NCBI GenBank assembly: GCA_035079385.1
Contig: JAVHKY010000029.1
Span: 10,168,001-10,232,000, forward strand
Origin: Aspidiotus rigidus
Taxonomy: Eukaryota > Arthropoda > Insecta > Hemiptera > Diaspididae
Reading direction: 5' to 3'
Length of the DNA stretch: 64,000 nt
Shown here: positions 1 to 12,273 of the stretch, in pieces
Numbering within the stretch: position 1 is the stretch's first letter
How the letters are laid out: each line of letters starts with the position of its first letter
Made by a program: the position numbers and the translations under genes
Notes under the pieces: model-generated
What the model was told of the DNA's origin: nothing
The model's input: only the letters and a program-made list of their open reading frames with translations
The model's database searches: none

Positions 1-1600
1 TAATATTTATACCCTTTTCCAGGCCACACGTAGATACCTATGTATCAACTAACAGGACGTATCGCATTTTAGAGGTGTATTTTTCCAGTATAAACAAGCT
101 ATTAGTATCACGTATTTGTACACCCAAATGTCCATCATGCAATCGACTATCTCGTGAATTATTGAGTGAGCTTTTTTTTTTTTTTCCTTTTCACTGTTAC
201 TCAACAAAAATCAGACAACCAATGAATACATAAAAGTACTAGAAATATGCGTAGGGAATAAAAATAGCCACCCATTGTTTTGTGCGGATAACAAAAGTTA
301 CAATACTGTATATACGAACTCATCATTTTTGTAATTGCGTATTTCGGAGCTCGATATGGTTTACAGCTTGAAAAATAGGCTAGTTCAGGGTGCATGTTGA
401 AAGAGACCTTGATAAGGGTTTAGTGAACGGAAATCCTCGTGGTAAATGTATTCCAAGCACCCATATCAGTTGAAATATCGGCGGTAAATCTCAGAAATTT
501 AAAATGGTGGCATATAGCCTACAATATATATAGGTGAAAATTGGAAAAGTCTTTATTCGCATTTTAATGACCTCATTCGGCCCATTGTACAATACCTAGA
601 GATTTACGCAGGAGGTAAAATGTTCATCGTTTTTCTCGTCCATCCCACACGCGTACAGAATTGGGTCGTGTCTAAACGAGTAAATATTTTCGGCAGTTAG
701 ACGATCGGTCAACAAATGGCAATCTTTCTAAGCTTTTTACGAATTCTGATAAAGCAAGGAAGAGAGAAGATCTTCTAAACACGGGAAGCAGTCACAACTC
801 CCTCAAGGTATACCTTTTTTTCCTTTTCGTCGAGGTAACGTCGCTCGTATAGAGGCAACATTTTGCCTAGGTAAATGAATTCATGAATTTTGTATTGTAT
901 TTTTTTCAAAGGAGTAATTTTTTACAATAATGTTACCGTGTACGGAACGTGCATATGTAGTCAAAATATTACCAGCTGCAAGAGAAACCTCGTAGGTCCT
1001 TTTGCATGATATTGAGCTGGACTTGTACTCTAGAGGACTGAAAGGTGACGAGAAGATATTACGAACTTGCAAATGAGTGCAGTGCGACACCGGACCAAAA
1101 TGTTTCGTACAAAATTGACAAAACCAAGTTCGGAGGACCTTATTAAAATATTTAATTTAAAAACGAACGAACAAATTATAAAACAAACGACAATTATAAT
1201 ACGAACGACAATTACGAACTATACGGTACGAAATATTTTGGTAAGAACAAATTCAACAATATTTCCATACATACGAGCGAACAGGTACAACATGATGACG
1301 ACGAAGACAAAACGAAGACTGATAATATCTTATCTATGTATTAACGATAACGACTTCTCTTTCACATACGATGAATACTCATATCAAGTACCCATTTCCT
1401 CAATTTATCGACCTATTCACGGCAATCTGTAATCGCCGCGAAGGGTTGAAGTAATTTTTAAAAAATAGTGGTCCAATCGAGTAGAAATGGAGAAATTCTT
1501 TTTAATCTTCAGCTATTTAATTAAGCTTAGGGAAAAGAAATTCTAGTTCAAGCTCAAGTCCTAAAACTAAATCGCTTACCACCCTTGCCTCATACTAGGG
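1..1600. other. Unassigned AT-rich sequence
   Basis: No recognisable gene or repeat family was found. The longest open frame (1067-1432, +) is made largely of repeated ACGAACGAC-like stretches giving Thr/Ile/Arg-rich peptide, so I regard it as chance in low-complexity DNA. A poly-T run lies near 173-186. Confidence 0.5.
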
Positions 1601-2605
1601 CAGTATAGTTTCACACGGGTATATCGGACCGCCATATTGAATCTAACGGTGACAAGCAAAAGATTCAAACAATTTTATGAAATTCTAATAGGATAATGAT
1701 GGCCGTCAAAGGAAAGAGTGTCGGGTAGACCATTTACCGGTTTTCTATATTTTTAGATATTTTCTTTCCGGCATTCCGTTTTCCCCGACACCAAACTCCG
1801 ATTGGCGTGAGGTCAATTGATTTGTGAGAATCGAATTTTGTAATACCCGGATCCCCAGTCTCTAATGAACGACCTCAACGTACAATATTGAAATCAATTG
1901 GTTTTTACATCGCCCCCCTCAGGAGGGTCACCACAGGAAAGAGTGTCGGGCTGATCGTTTACCGGTTTTCTATATTTTCAGATATTTTCTTTCCGGCATT
2001 CCGTTTTCCCCGACACCAAACTCCGATTGGCGTGAGGTCAATTGATTTGTGAGAATCGAATTTTGTAATACCCGGATCCCCAGTCTCTAATGAACGACCT
2101 CAACGTACAATATTGAAATCAATTGGTTTTTACATCGCCCCCCTCAGGAGGGCCACCACAGGAAAGAGTGTCGGGCTGATCGTTTACCGGTTTTCTATAT
2201 TTTCAGATATTTTCTTTCCGGCATTCCGTTTTCCCCGACACCAAATTCCGATTGGGGTACCTGGATACCAGGTCTCTAATGACCCGTAGACCTTTGTACC
2301 TTGGTACTGAGTCTGTAATGAACAGTCTCATTGCACGTACAAGACGTGAAATCAATTGACAACTAGCTACTGCTATTATCCACCTTATAATGTATGCAAC
2401 TAGGTACCAAATATATGGCGGCGGTCCGGTTTACACACGTGATTTGAACCAGGTAAATTATAGGGTCACTAGCATCGTTTAGCATCATTCAATTAAAAAA
2501 ACAGGAAATGTGGAATGTGTTCTAAATAGAATTGGCACGTTTGTGGGTAGGATTAGTATTTTCAAGAGTGCAATTCTAGCGCTACCCGATCTAAATACTA
2601 TACTG
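1601..2605. mobile_element. Possible TIR-bounded element containing minisatellite
   Basis: The stretch begins with CAGTATAGT (1601-1609) and ends with its exact reverse complement (2597-2605). Just inside, a further imperfect inverted match centres on GGACCGCC (about 1625) and GGCGGTCC (about 2420). The interior is dominated by 225-bp tandem units. No clear target-site duplication is visible, so the class is undetermined; a non-autonomous DNA transposon or Helitron-like element with a central minisatellite is the likeliest reading. Confidence 0.4.
1711..2365. repeat. 225-bp tandem repeat, about 2.9 copies
   Basis: GGAAAGAGTGTCGGG recurs at 1711, 1936 and 2161, an exact 225-bp period. Copies one and two are nearly identical; each contains a GC-rich CGCCCCCCTCAGGAGGG stretch before the junction. 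The third copy matches for about 95 bp and then diverges, with indels, but ends in a related AAATCAATTG segment. Confidence 0.9.
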
Positions 2606-2651
2606 TTACACTTATCAGAGGTTGAAAACTAGCTGAAAGCTGAAGGTGTGA

Positions 2652-3127
2652 AGCCGAAAACCGCGGAATTTTGACTTTAAAAAGCCAAAAGTCTAAAGTT
2701 GAAAACATTGTTCTGATAGGAAGCAAAAACGCAAAAGTTTTATTTATTTAGCTCTTTCTTTCACTTTTTGTTTTCTGTTTTTTTCATTAATAAACAATGT
2801 CTCATTACTTCAGAAAACCGTTATTAACGTTGAAGATTGATTAAATCGTATGAATCGCAATAATTATCTTTGTTCAGTAATCAATTTTTGTACTTTTTTA
2901 CTCATTTCATTTTTAGGATCGACGTCAGTCCAAGAGCCAACGTTCAACGTCTTCTTCTTCTTTTTTTTTTTTCTTTTTTTTTTTCTCTTTTTTTTTCTTT
3001 CTTTTTTTCTTTGGAAAACTTGAAAGCCAAAAGTTTTAAGCCGGAAGCCGGAGATTTTTGACGGGCAAAAGCCGAAAGTCAAAAGTCGAAAAATACTTTT
3101 TGGTGGGAAGCGAAAAGCCAAAAGTTT
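2652..3127. repeat. Diverged direct repeat of purine-rich sequence with intervening T-rich run
   Basis: A block of about 90 bp at 2652-2742 (AAGCC/AAAGTC-rich, ending GCAAAAGTTTTA) is repeated in diverged form at 3040-3127. Between them lies a long C/T-poor, T-rich tract (about 2957-3012). Short open frames here are Lys- or Phe-rich shadows of the low-complexity DNA. Confidence 0.55.
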
Positions 3128-3539
3128 TTCAGATTAAAATGGAAAGCTAAAGTCAAAAGCTAAAGTTTTATCTTACGGTACACTTATGCCAAAGTCACTC
3201 AAGAAACAATGTACAGATGTCCATTTAATCTGCTCTGGAGTTTGTTCGCAAAAATCGGCAGTCTTTCCTGGCGCAGAGAGAAAAAAGATATGCGCAATGA
3301 CTTATAGACTGGTAAGAAGACAACAGAGGGGCCGCTTCTAAACGCCGATTCTCAAGTGTATAAGTTGAGGGGCCATCCAGAGTCACTAAACTCTCAACAA
3401 CCCGAGGGTTGATATTCACGGCCTTCCTACAATAGGTCTTTGTCTCTCAGTTTCACGTCTACCGTTCGTGCAAATCGAAGCTAGAAAGTTCAAGAATGGT
3501 CAGCTAATCATAAATACATGTTACGTCTATAAATAGTTA

Positions 3540-3990
3540 GCAACTAGTTCGGAAAGGATCCTTGCCACGACCAAGCCGAGCTCTCCACCGAAAGTAATTA
3601 CGTGGCTCAGAATTTACGCAGCGGTATAACCGACCTGACGTCCAGTCATCATCACCATAGCGAGTCATAAGATTAACTTAAGCTAGACGTAACGTATCGT
3701 AAGCGAGCGAGTAAACGTACTGAGTAAACTACGGTAGCGTATCGGTCTATACACGCACGTCGCCGCGCATCGTGACGGACTCCCGGACGAGGTGTACGCG
3801 CACCGAGTCCGTGTGCTCGAACGCCGCGTTGCGTGCGTACGTATAGAAACGTATAGACTATGCGGAGCTCCTTCTAAACCATAGATTAGGATCGTGCGCG
3901 CGGTGCACTAAGATCGTAACACATGTGAATAATTAATTTCAATATACTATACCGATCGATTCGATATTGTCCCTACCATAGCCATCAATA
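3540..3990. other. CpG-rich patch with nested hairpin
   Basis: This segment has far more CpG than its surroundings, most strongly at 3720-3920. At about 3774-3813 ACGGACTC pairs with GAGTCCGT, and GGTG with CACC inside it, around a TACGCG loop. The right end (about 3945-3985) is similar to 21030-21085, so at least that part is repetitive. It could be a promoter or 5' exon region of an unseen gene, or the regulatory part of a mobile element; no start codon or exon is recognised. Confidence 0.4.
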
Positions 3991-4114
3991 CGTACATTGA
4001 TCTAGTTCAGTTATACACTTCATCTACTCTCAATAACCAAATATGGTATGATCAGACGTCAAAAAATGAAACTTTTGTACGTTTTAATTTGTATACGTAA
4101 TTGAGTAAAGGCGA

Positions 4115-4330
4115 GATAATTTCAGTGGTGAGATGGAGGAATCATCGAGGTGTCTGCATGAAGACTGGTTATTGGGCTGGAGCGGACTACACCAGTACAT
4201 AAGCGAAGAGTTTGGTTCTTTATTACATCGAGGGTTTTGAGGAGCGAAAGGGACTTCCGTAGTCGAGAGAGGTACGGACACTATGTTGTATCCAGACGAA
4301 TACACATTCATCTCCCAGGAGGACGGCCTC
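4115..4330 (-). pseudogene. LINE reverse transcriptase C-terminal fragment (I/R1/Jockey-like)
   Basis: On the minus strand, split between frames, this reads as the region after the LINE reverse transcriptase, with SLDYGSPF and SSPITSLHAD-type motifs. It is closely related to the longer copy at 48540-49160. At least one frameshift separates the two halves. It is a dead fragment; the neighbouring 4360-4820 holds no further recognisable coding sequence. Confidence 0.65.
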
Positions 4331-4830
4331 GGAAATTTTTTTATGGAGAGCAAAGATATTAATTATTTAAATAACTTGAAAACTTTAATTCTTTCCTCGT
4401 GTAAAGTTTACATTCAGAAGGAAAAATATTTGGACCTGTGGGAAGGTTTCTAAATAAGACCTCTTTTTCTGATGTCACTGATAGTCTGTTGTATCCATGA
4501 GATTCGAGACATCGTCCCTTTACTCTAATTTTTCGTTTAGCCTTCAAAAATCTACCGAAAAACAGTTTTCTGAGATTAACTCCCCTCAGAAACAACAAAT
4601 TTAAATTTATTCATGGAATATCTAGGCCTATAAAATCTAAGAAAATAAGACAACGGCTAATTCCACCAGCTCAAACAGAATTTTTATTCAAAACACTGAC
4701 GTTATCGCAAACTACTCAAAACAAAATCACATGTGGACGAAATTTGATCATCAAGGACAGAGGAAACAATGATCACGACATACACAAAAAAATTCAAAAT
4801 CACGCCAAGATGAATGTACTTCAAATTCAC

Positions 4831-5100
4831 CTGTACTGATCGGGAAATGCACCCACAACGTCGGCATAAGTACTTCTTAGAACAAGGTAAATAGTCACTT
4901 CTTCTCCAGAAGAGCTGTCCTCCAGGTAAAGAGGTGGGTTTGTTGGACAAATACAAGCTGTAGTCTTGATAGGCGGCATATTTTCATACTCGAGACCACT
5001 TCTCTTGATTTCGTAAAAGTACTCTTTTAATACGGGTATTTTGAAATCGAGGGGCTTGACTTCATTTTCCACAGCGAATTCTTCCCTTAATGCGTCATTA
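4831..5100 (-). CDS. Candidate internal exon, unknown protein
   Basis: An open minus-strand stretch of about 89 codons is bounded by a good acceptor (ATCATTTCAG just above 5100) and a donor (CAG followed by GTGAAT at 4830-4829). The peptide is acidic and ordered-looking, with PPIKTTACICPTNPP and VVGAFPDQY motifs, and lacks low-complexity bias. I do not recognise the family. Partner exons were not identified on either side, and it could be a single captured exon or part of a mobile element protein. Confidence 0.4.
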
Positions 5101-5707
5101 CTGAAATGATGTGACTTAAAATGGTTACGTATAGGGTCACGAACTGTGTATCGAACTACTTATCGAGAGTGAGTCCAGGAATCGGTTGGAAGCCATCAAA
5201 ATGTGGGGCTTTGCAAAGAATGCTACAGATCCCCAAGTATATTGCCATTAGTAAATGTTCGAAATGATACACATTTTCAATATTATCTAATTGAAAAGTA
5301 TATAAATGTATGATTTGTTCGGTAATTAACTATTCATGGTTCATAAATGAGATTGAAGATATTCTTCAAGGCCATGAGTTACCAATGTGTAGCATAGTAG
5401 AAGGAAAGTACATTCTTTCACGTATTGAGCGAGAATTATCTAATTAACAGTTATTTTCTTTGGTATTCAATTACAGAAAATATTTTTTGGAACCAGAATT
5501 GTTTTTCACGAAAAGAATATATTCTACTTTTACAAAATTAGTCCCATAGGTATACTTTGTTTAAGTGTTCACCTTGAGAAAGGAATAAGAAAGATCTAGA
5601 GGGGTGCCTTCCATCGTTTTCATCACTTTTATCGAAGTATCTATGCATCCCTTCTTGTACCCTCAAATCAGCTGAATTAACGCAACCATTTGCACTTTTT
5701 CAGTCTA

Positions 5708-6508
5708 CCGTTTGTATTGACGGAAAAAAGTTCTTCCTTACTTGAATACCTATCACAGATTGATAAAAATGGTTACAAAGGCCACTCGTTTGCCATCGTT
5801 GATTAAGATTAATAATAAACTAAAAATCCTATTTTTTTTCAGGCTCGTACTTATTTTCGAAGTAGGTTGTATTTCTCTACCTGTATTTGCTCACACTGTA
5901 TAGTTTTGTCAGAACAGCATTTCCCCCTCCCCTCCCCCTCCAAGATGCTTGTCCGGGTTCGCTGGCACGAATTCAGAGTGAAGAAACAGCTGGATATTTT
6001 TCTATCACTCATCCAAACTTGATAAAAATGAGAACTTTTGTATAGAAATACCCCGCGAAAATTGTACAGATTTGAATTGTGAATTTTTATAATGACTGTA
6101 GAAAGATGTATATGAAGGAAAAAACCGTGTGTCGAAACTTCGCGCACTTATATAGAATGGAATCTCTCGAGAAGTTGAATGATGATTTGCATTTGTTCGA
6201 AATCAGAATACAGCATAATAATACAACGCATTAAAAGAATAATAAAGGGAAAAAACGAACGGGAAAGCATCTCATTACTATACATTCAAAATTTATCGCC
6301 ATAGCTCTGCGTCACGGTTCGTGCAGCATCCTGAAAGTCCTACCTACGAAACGTGAATATGGTTCACTATCAATAGGCCAACTTTCATTTTTACTCCCAG
6401 CTGAACTACAGCACGCATTGAAATTACTAGATCATATCAGCTAAATCAACGCAACTACGAATATTACAACTACACTTAGGATTATATGGGCTCGGAGTGG
6501 GCACATGG
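5708..6508. other. Spacer found only in the leftmost unit of the array
   Basis: About 800 bp separates the right-end copy at 5493-5707 from unit A. In the other units the matching right end abuts the next unit directly. The spacer shows no recognisable coding sequence; an open minus frame at 5851-6147 has no family signature. Confidence 0.5.
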
Positions 6509-7043
6509 GGATAATTATAAGAATGAATATGAATTAGATGGCGGTGTAGAAATAGTAGCATCGGAGGTAGTTTATGAGAGAAGAGTGGGTGAGACAGGTA
6601 CGCCCTATTCTTCATGACTTCTTCTCGTTGGGAAGCGTGGTTTAAAGTTGACCAAGGAATCTGAGATGTTTTGATAGATCGAAGCTTACTTGTGATCATA
6701 CTACGAGGAGAAGACGAGAAAAAAGTCAGATCAGTTATGAAAAATGAAAGCAATGACTGATTTCTGGTGAGGTCCACTACGTCGTATTCTTCAAGATCGA
6801 CGTGTCCCGGTATCAATAAACGAAAGAGACGGAGGATGATGAAGAACTTGACGAGCCTATAAGAATGAGGATTTGTTGGGCGATAGGGTTGGTAGAGTTT
6901 TATATTTGAGTAGGACAATTAATGACAACCTTATTCGATGACTTGATAGAAAACTGTAATTGATACTTTTTGATAACAGGTTGCATAGATTTATACAATA
7001 TATTGATGGGCGCTAGGAGCGCTGTATCAGATTAGATACAACA
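6509..7043 (-). repeat. LTR-like segment, unit A
   Basis: On the minus strand it starts TGTTGTATC directly after the polypurine tract and contains an ATATAAAA promoter-like box. The far end is inferred from the unit junction (TTATCC), because no TG...CA closing dinucleotide was clear. An open frame of about 160 codons crosses it but has no known domain. Confidence 0.5.
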
Positions 7044-7178
7044 GCCTCCCCCTTGTCAAAAAAAAAATTTAAAAAAATTTAAACATAATTATATACCTAC
7101 ATCTTGCATGCTGAAATTGATTAGAATGTGAGGGAGGGTGTTAGAAAAAAAAAAATTATTTACATTGATAATACGATC

Positions 7179-7730
7179 ATTTCACAAAATATTTATTGAA
7201 ATATTTCGGATTTGCGCGATGTGTTCTGGTGGACTGACGGGTAGGACCTCTGGGTGCTGCAACAGGTAAAACTGGTCGATTCTGCACTGGTGTATGGATT
7301 GGTTCCCAATGTTGATCTGGAGAAGTGATAGTCTCCTGCTTCTTTGGTTCTGGTTTTGAAGCACAGCTTACAGTCGGGTTAACTGCAGTGGAGCGCATTT
7401 GATTGACATGACGGCGAACAATAATGCCATCATCCCCCATAATCTTGTAATGCAGGTTACCATGGCAGGTCTGTATGGTGCCAAACTTCCAGATAGGTTT
7501 GCTTTTTCCGTGCACATACCAACGAAATGCAATACGGTCGCCTGCGGAAAATTTCCTACTTCATAAAATTTGAGGGTGTTCCTGTGGAACTGATTGATCT
7601 TTGATAGGACGAAGTAGATCCAATTTAGTGCGAATTTGTCGCCCGAGATATAATTCTGAAGGCGACTTGTTGTTTCTTAGTCGTGTGATACGATAACGCC
7701 ACATAGAGTGAGAGTTTTGGATAAAAATTG
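7179..7730 (-). pseudogene. Gypsy-type integrase C-terminal tail, unit A
   Basis: Minus-strand coding remnant. First comes the end of the integrase (NKSPSELYLGRQIRTKLDLL, about 7700-7615), then after a frame break the post-integrase tail with a WKFGTIQ...HYKIM block, RRHVNQMR, and a basic PTRQSTRTHR stretch ending in a stop near 7179. These are hallmarks of Ty3/Gypsy Pol C-termini. A GA microsatellite interrupts the integrase just upstream. Nothing in it could act as a complete integrase. Confidence 0.7.
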
Positions 7731-7756
7731 AAGATGGGAGAGAATAAGAAGGGAAT

Positions 7757-7760
<4 letters not shown>

Positions 7761-7832
<72 letters not shown>
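7761..7832. repeat. (AG)n microsatellite, unit A
   Basis: Pure AG dinucleotide run inside the integrase remnant of unit A; the same site in unit B is about twice as long. Open frames of alternating Ser-Leu or Arg-Glu across it are artefacts. Confidence 0.97.
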
Positions 7833-8695
7833 GAGTAAATATGATAATAAGTTTGGCGAAGTTTCTCAGGATGAGATGAGACCCTGAACTCAGGACTGCA
7901 AGTCCATTTTGGGTCTTGATTTGGACCAGTCCACCGGTAGCAGAGAAAGCGGGAGGAAAATTCTGAAGTAATCATTTTATTGATGCGCTGTTCCTAGAAA
8001 TAAGTACCTCCGCCCGTTGATGGTTTCTTAGCCGAAAGTGCTTGCGGTACTCTGTTTGTTTTATTTCTGCGGCTTTTTGCAATTTCCCTACGTACATTTA
8101 CTCTTTGTAGTATTTGTCGGTTTTTTCGTTCATTTACTCATTGTGGTATTTGTCGTTCTCAGTAATGAAAAGAGTTCATGAGACGTATATCGCCTTTTCT
8201 GGGACGGATTTGGATGCTTTCCAATTCTAGAGAAAGGCGTTTCAATCGTTTCATGTCAAAAAAATTAAAATGGTAAAAATTTGTACTTTACAAAATTAGC
8301 AAGAAAGATTTGGTATCATTCCGTTTTTGACCAAGTCCCCTACCCTCCTATCTATAATGAGAAAATTGCCTTGAGTAAGCGGATTAATTCATGAAACACA
8401 GGATGCTGCGAGATTTTGAACAACCATGTTGGTCTTTTTCGAATCACGTAGCCTAAGAGGGTAAGGTGTGGAAGATTCGTCATCAGAATTGTTTTTCATG
8501 AAAAGAATATATTCTACTTTTACAAAATTAGTCCCATATACATTGTTTAAGTGTTCACCTTGAGAAAGGAATAAGAAAGACCTAGAGGGGTTCCTTCCAT
8601 CGTTTTCATCACTTTTATCGAAGCATCTATGCATCCCTTCTTGTACCCTCAAATCAGCTGAATTAACGCAACCTTTTGCACTTTTTCAGTCTACC

Positions 8696-9216
8696 GGATA
8701 ATTATAAGAATGAATATGAATTAGATGATGGTGTAGAAATAGTAGCATCGGAGGTAGTTTATGAGAGAAGAGTGGGTGAGACAGGTACGCCCTATTCTTC
8801 ATGACTTCTTCTCGTTGGGAAGCGTGGTTTAAAGTTGACCAAGGAATCTGAGATGTTTTGATAGATCGGAGCTTACTTGTGATCATACTACGAGGAGAAG
8901 ACGAGAAAAAAGTCAGATCAGTTATGAAAAATGAAAGCAATGACTGATTTCTGGTGAGGTCCACTACGTCGTATTCTTCAAGATCGACGTGTCCCGGTAT
9001 CAATAAAGGAAAGAGACGGAGGATGATGAAGAACTTGACGAGCCTATAAGAATGAGGATTTGTTGGGCGATAGGGTTGGTAGAGTTTTATATTTGAGTAG
9101 GACAATTAATGACAACCTTATTCGAACTGTAATTGATACTTTTTGATAACAGGTTGCATAGATTTATACAATATATTGATGGGCGCTAGGAGCGCTGTAT
9201 CAGATTAGATACAACA
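8696..9216 (-). repeat. LTR-like segment, unit B
   Basis: Near-identical to 6509-7043, lacking about 15 bp present in unit A. It begins TGTTGTATC on the minus strand next to the polypurine tract and ends where unit A's right end starts. Confidence 0.5.
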
Positions 9217-9349
9217 GCCTCCCCCTTGTCAAAAAAAAAATTTAAAAAAATTTAAACATAATTATATACCTACATCTTGCATGCTGAAATTGATTAGAAT
9301 GTGATGGAGGGTGTTGGAAAAAAAAATTATTTACATTGATAATTCGATC

Positions 9350-9900
9350 ATTTCACAAAATATTTATTGAAATATTTGGGATTTGCGCGATGTGTTCTGG
9401 TGGATTGACGGGTAGGACCTCTGGGTGCTGCAACAGGTAAAACTGGTCGATTCTGCACTGGTGTATGGATTGGTTCCCAATGTTGATCTGGAGAAGTGAT
9501 AGTCTCCTGCTTCTTTGGTTCTGGTTTTGAAGCACAGCTTACAGTCGGGTTAACTGCAGTGGAGCGCATTTGATTGACATGACGGCGAACAATAATGCCA
9601 TCATCCCCCATAATCTTGTAATGCAGGTTACCATGGCAGGTCTGTATGGTGCCAAACTTCCAGATAGGTTTGCTTTTTCCGTGCACATACCAACGAAATG
9701 CAATACGGTCGCCTGCGGAAAATTTCCTACTTCATAAAATTTGAGGGTGTTCCTGTGGAACTGATTGATCTTTGATAGGACGAAGTAGATCCAATTTAGT
9801 GCGAATTTGTCGCCCGAGATATAATTCTGAAGGCGACTTGTTGTTTCTTAGTCGTGTGATACGATAACGCCACATAGAGTGAGAGTTTTGGATAAAAATT
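9350..9900 (-). pseudogene. Gypsy-type integrase C-terminal tail, unit B
   Basis: Second copy of the integrase end plus Pol tail. Here the integrase end (NKSPSELYLGRQIRTKLDLL) stays open into the Ser-Leu microsatellite frame. The frame break between integrase and tail, near 9740, is shared with unit A, so it predates the duplication. Confidence 0.7.
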
Positions 9901-9927
9901 GAAGATGGGAGAGAATAAGAAGGGAAT

Positions 9928-10077
<150 letters not shown>

Positions 10078-10940
10078 GAGTAAATATGATAATAAGTTTG
10101 GCGAAGTTTCTCAGGATGAGATGAGACCCTGAACTCAGGACTGCAAGTCCATTTTGGGTCTTGATTTGGACCAGTCCACCGGTAGCAGAGAAAGCGGGAG
10201 GAAAATTCTGAAGTAATCATTTTATTGATGCGCTGTTCCTAGAAATAAATACCTCCGCCCGTTGATGGTTTCTTAGCCGAAAGTGCTTGCGGTACTCTGT
10301 TTGTTTTATTTCTGCGGCTTTTTGCAATTTCCCTACGTACCTTTACTCTTTGTAGTATTTGTCGGTTTTTTCGTTCATTTACTCATTGTGGTATTTGTCG
10401 TTCTCAGTAATGAAAAGAGTTCATGAGACGTATATCGCCTTTTCTGGGACGGATTTGGATGCTTTCCAATTCTAGAGAAAGGCGTTTCAATCGTTTCATG
10501 TCAAAAAAATTAAAATGGTAAAAATTTGTACTTTACAAAATTAGCAAGAAAGATTTGGTATCATTCCGTTTTTGACCAAGTCCCCTACCCTCCTATCTAT
10601 AATGAGAAAATTGCCTTGAGTAAGCGGATTAATTCATGAAACACAGGATGCTGCGAGATTTTGAACAACCATGTTGGTCTTTTTCGAATCACGTAGCCTA
10701 AGAGGGTAAGGTGTGGAAGATTCGTCATCAGAATTGTTTTTCATGAAAAGAATATATTCTACTTTTACAAAATTAGTCCCATATACATTGTTTAAGTGTT
10801 CACCTTGAGAAAGGAATAAGAAAGACCTAGAGGGGTTCCTTCCATCGTTTTCATCACTTTTATTGAAGCACTTATGCATCCCTTCTTGTACCCTCAAATC
10901 AGCTGAATTAACGCAACCATTTGCACTTTTTCAGTCTACC

Positions 10941-11461
10941 GGATAATTATAAGAATGAACATGAATTCGATGATGGTGTAGAAATAGTAGCATCGGAGGT
11001 AGTTTATGAGAGAAGAGTGGGTGAGACAGGTACGCCCTATTCTTCATGACTTCTTCTCGTTGGGAAGCGTGGTTTAAAGTTGACCAAGGAATCTGAGATG
11101 TTTTGATAGATCGGAGCTTACTTGTGATCATACTACGAGGAGAAGACGAGAAAAAAGTCAGATCAGTTATGAAAAATGAAAGCAATGACTGATTTCTGGT
11201 GAGGTCCACTACGTCGCATTCTTCAAGATCGACGTGTCCCGGTATCAATAAAGGAAAGAGACGGAGGATGATGTAGAACTTGACGAGCCTATAAGAATGA
11301 GGATTTGTTGGGCGATAGGGTTGGTAGAGTTTTATATTTGAGTAGGACAATTAATGACAACCTTATTCGAACTGTAATTGATACTTTTTGATAACAGGTT
11401 GCATAGATTTATACAATATATTGATGGGCGCTAGGAGCGCTGTATCAGATTAGATACAACA
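10941..11461 (-). repeat. LTR-like segment, unit C
   Basis: Third copy of the TGTTGTATC-starting segment, with a few substitutions relative to unit B. Confidence 0.5.
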
Positions 11462-11595
11462 GCCTCCCCCTTGTCAAAAAAAAAATTTAAACAAATTTAA
11501 ACATAATTATATACCTACATCTTGCATGCTGAAATTGATTAGAATGTGATGGAGGGTGTTGGAAAAAAAAAATTATTTACATTGATAATTCGATC

Positions 11596-11996
11596 ATTTC
11601 ACAAAATATTTATTGAAATATTTGGGATTTGCGCGATGTGTTCTGGTGGACTGACGGGTAGGACCACTGGGTGCTGCAACAGGTAAAACTGGTTGATTCT
11701 GCACTGGTGTATGGATTGGTTCCCAATGTTGATCTGGAGAAGTGATAGTCTCCTGCTTCTTTGGTTCTGGTTTTGAAGCACAGCTTACAGTCGGGTTAAC
11801 TGCAGTGGAGCGCATTTGATTGACATGACGGCGAACAATAATGCCATCATCCCCCATAATCTTGTAATGCAGGTTACCATGGCAGGTCTGTATGGTGCCA
11901 AACTTCCAGATAGGTTTGCTTTTTCCGTGCACATACCAACGAAATGCAATACGGTCACCTGCGGAAAATTTCCTACTTCACAAAATTTGAGGGTCA
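11596..11996 (-). pseudogene. Gypsy-type Pol tail, truncated unit C
   Basis: Third copy of the post-integrase tail. Similarity to units A and B stops abruptly near 11996, before the integrase end and microsatellite, marking the array's right edge. Confidence 0.65.
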
Positions 11997-12090
11997 CTGT
12001 ATTTCAAATCTCGTACAGGGGGGTAGAATTTTTTCAATATTCATTGCCTTGGTAGTTGACCAAAATATATCATTCAGAATTTTGTGACAA

Positions 12091-12273
12091 GGACCTACAG
12101 AACTGCTGCCCTGGTAATAGCGTGCTATAGGCCAGAACGTAGCTGTACGTCATGCGCACTTGTTGAAAGCGAAATTTTGAATATGAATCTTACGATGATG
12201 GGGGCCTACAGAGCTGCTGCCCCAGTAACAGCGTGCTGTAGGCTGGAATGCACCTGTACGTCTTGCGCACCCA
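12091..12273. repeat. Two diverged copies of a 71-bp segment, 112 bp apart
   Basis: CCTACAGAACTGCTGCCC at 12093 and CCTACAGAGCTGCTGCCC at 12205 start two related blocks, both running on through a CTGTACGTC(A/T)TGCGCAC motif. The plus frame across both is open and Cys-rich, but it rests on the repeat and has no known domain. Confidence 0.65.

Noticed and set aside
1067..1432. 121-codon plus ORF
   Set aside because: Low-complexity ACGAACGAC-type sequence, no domain, no splice or promoter context.
6427..6918. ORF of 163 codons repeated in three units
   Set aside because: It crosses the LTR-like segment; conservation among copies reflects recent duplication, not coding selection.
8389..8652. 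87-codon ORF repeated at 10634-10897
   Set aside because: Part of the duplicated unit with no recognisable retroelement domain; cannot be told from chance.
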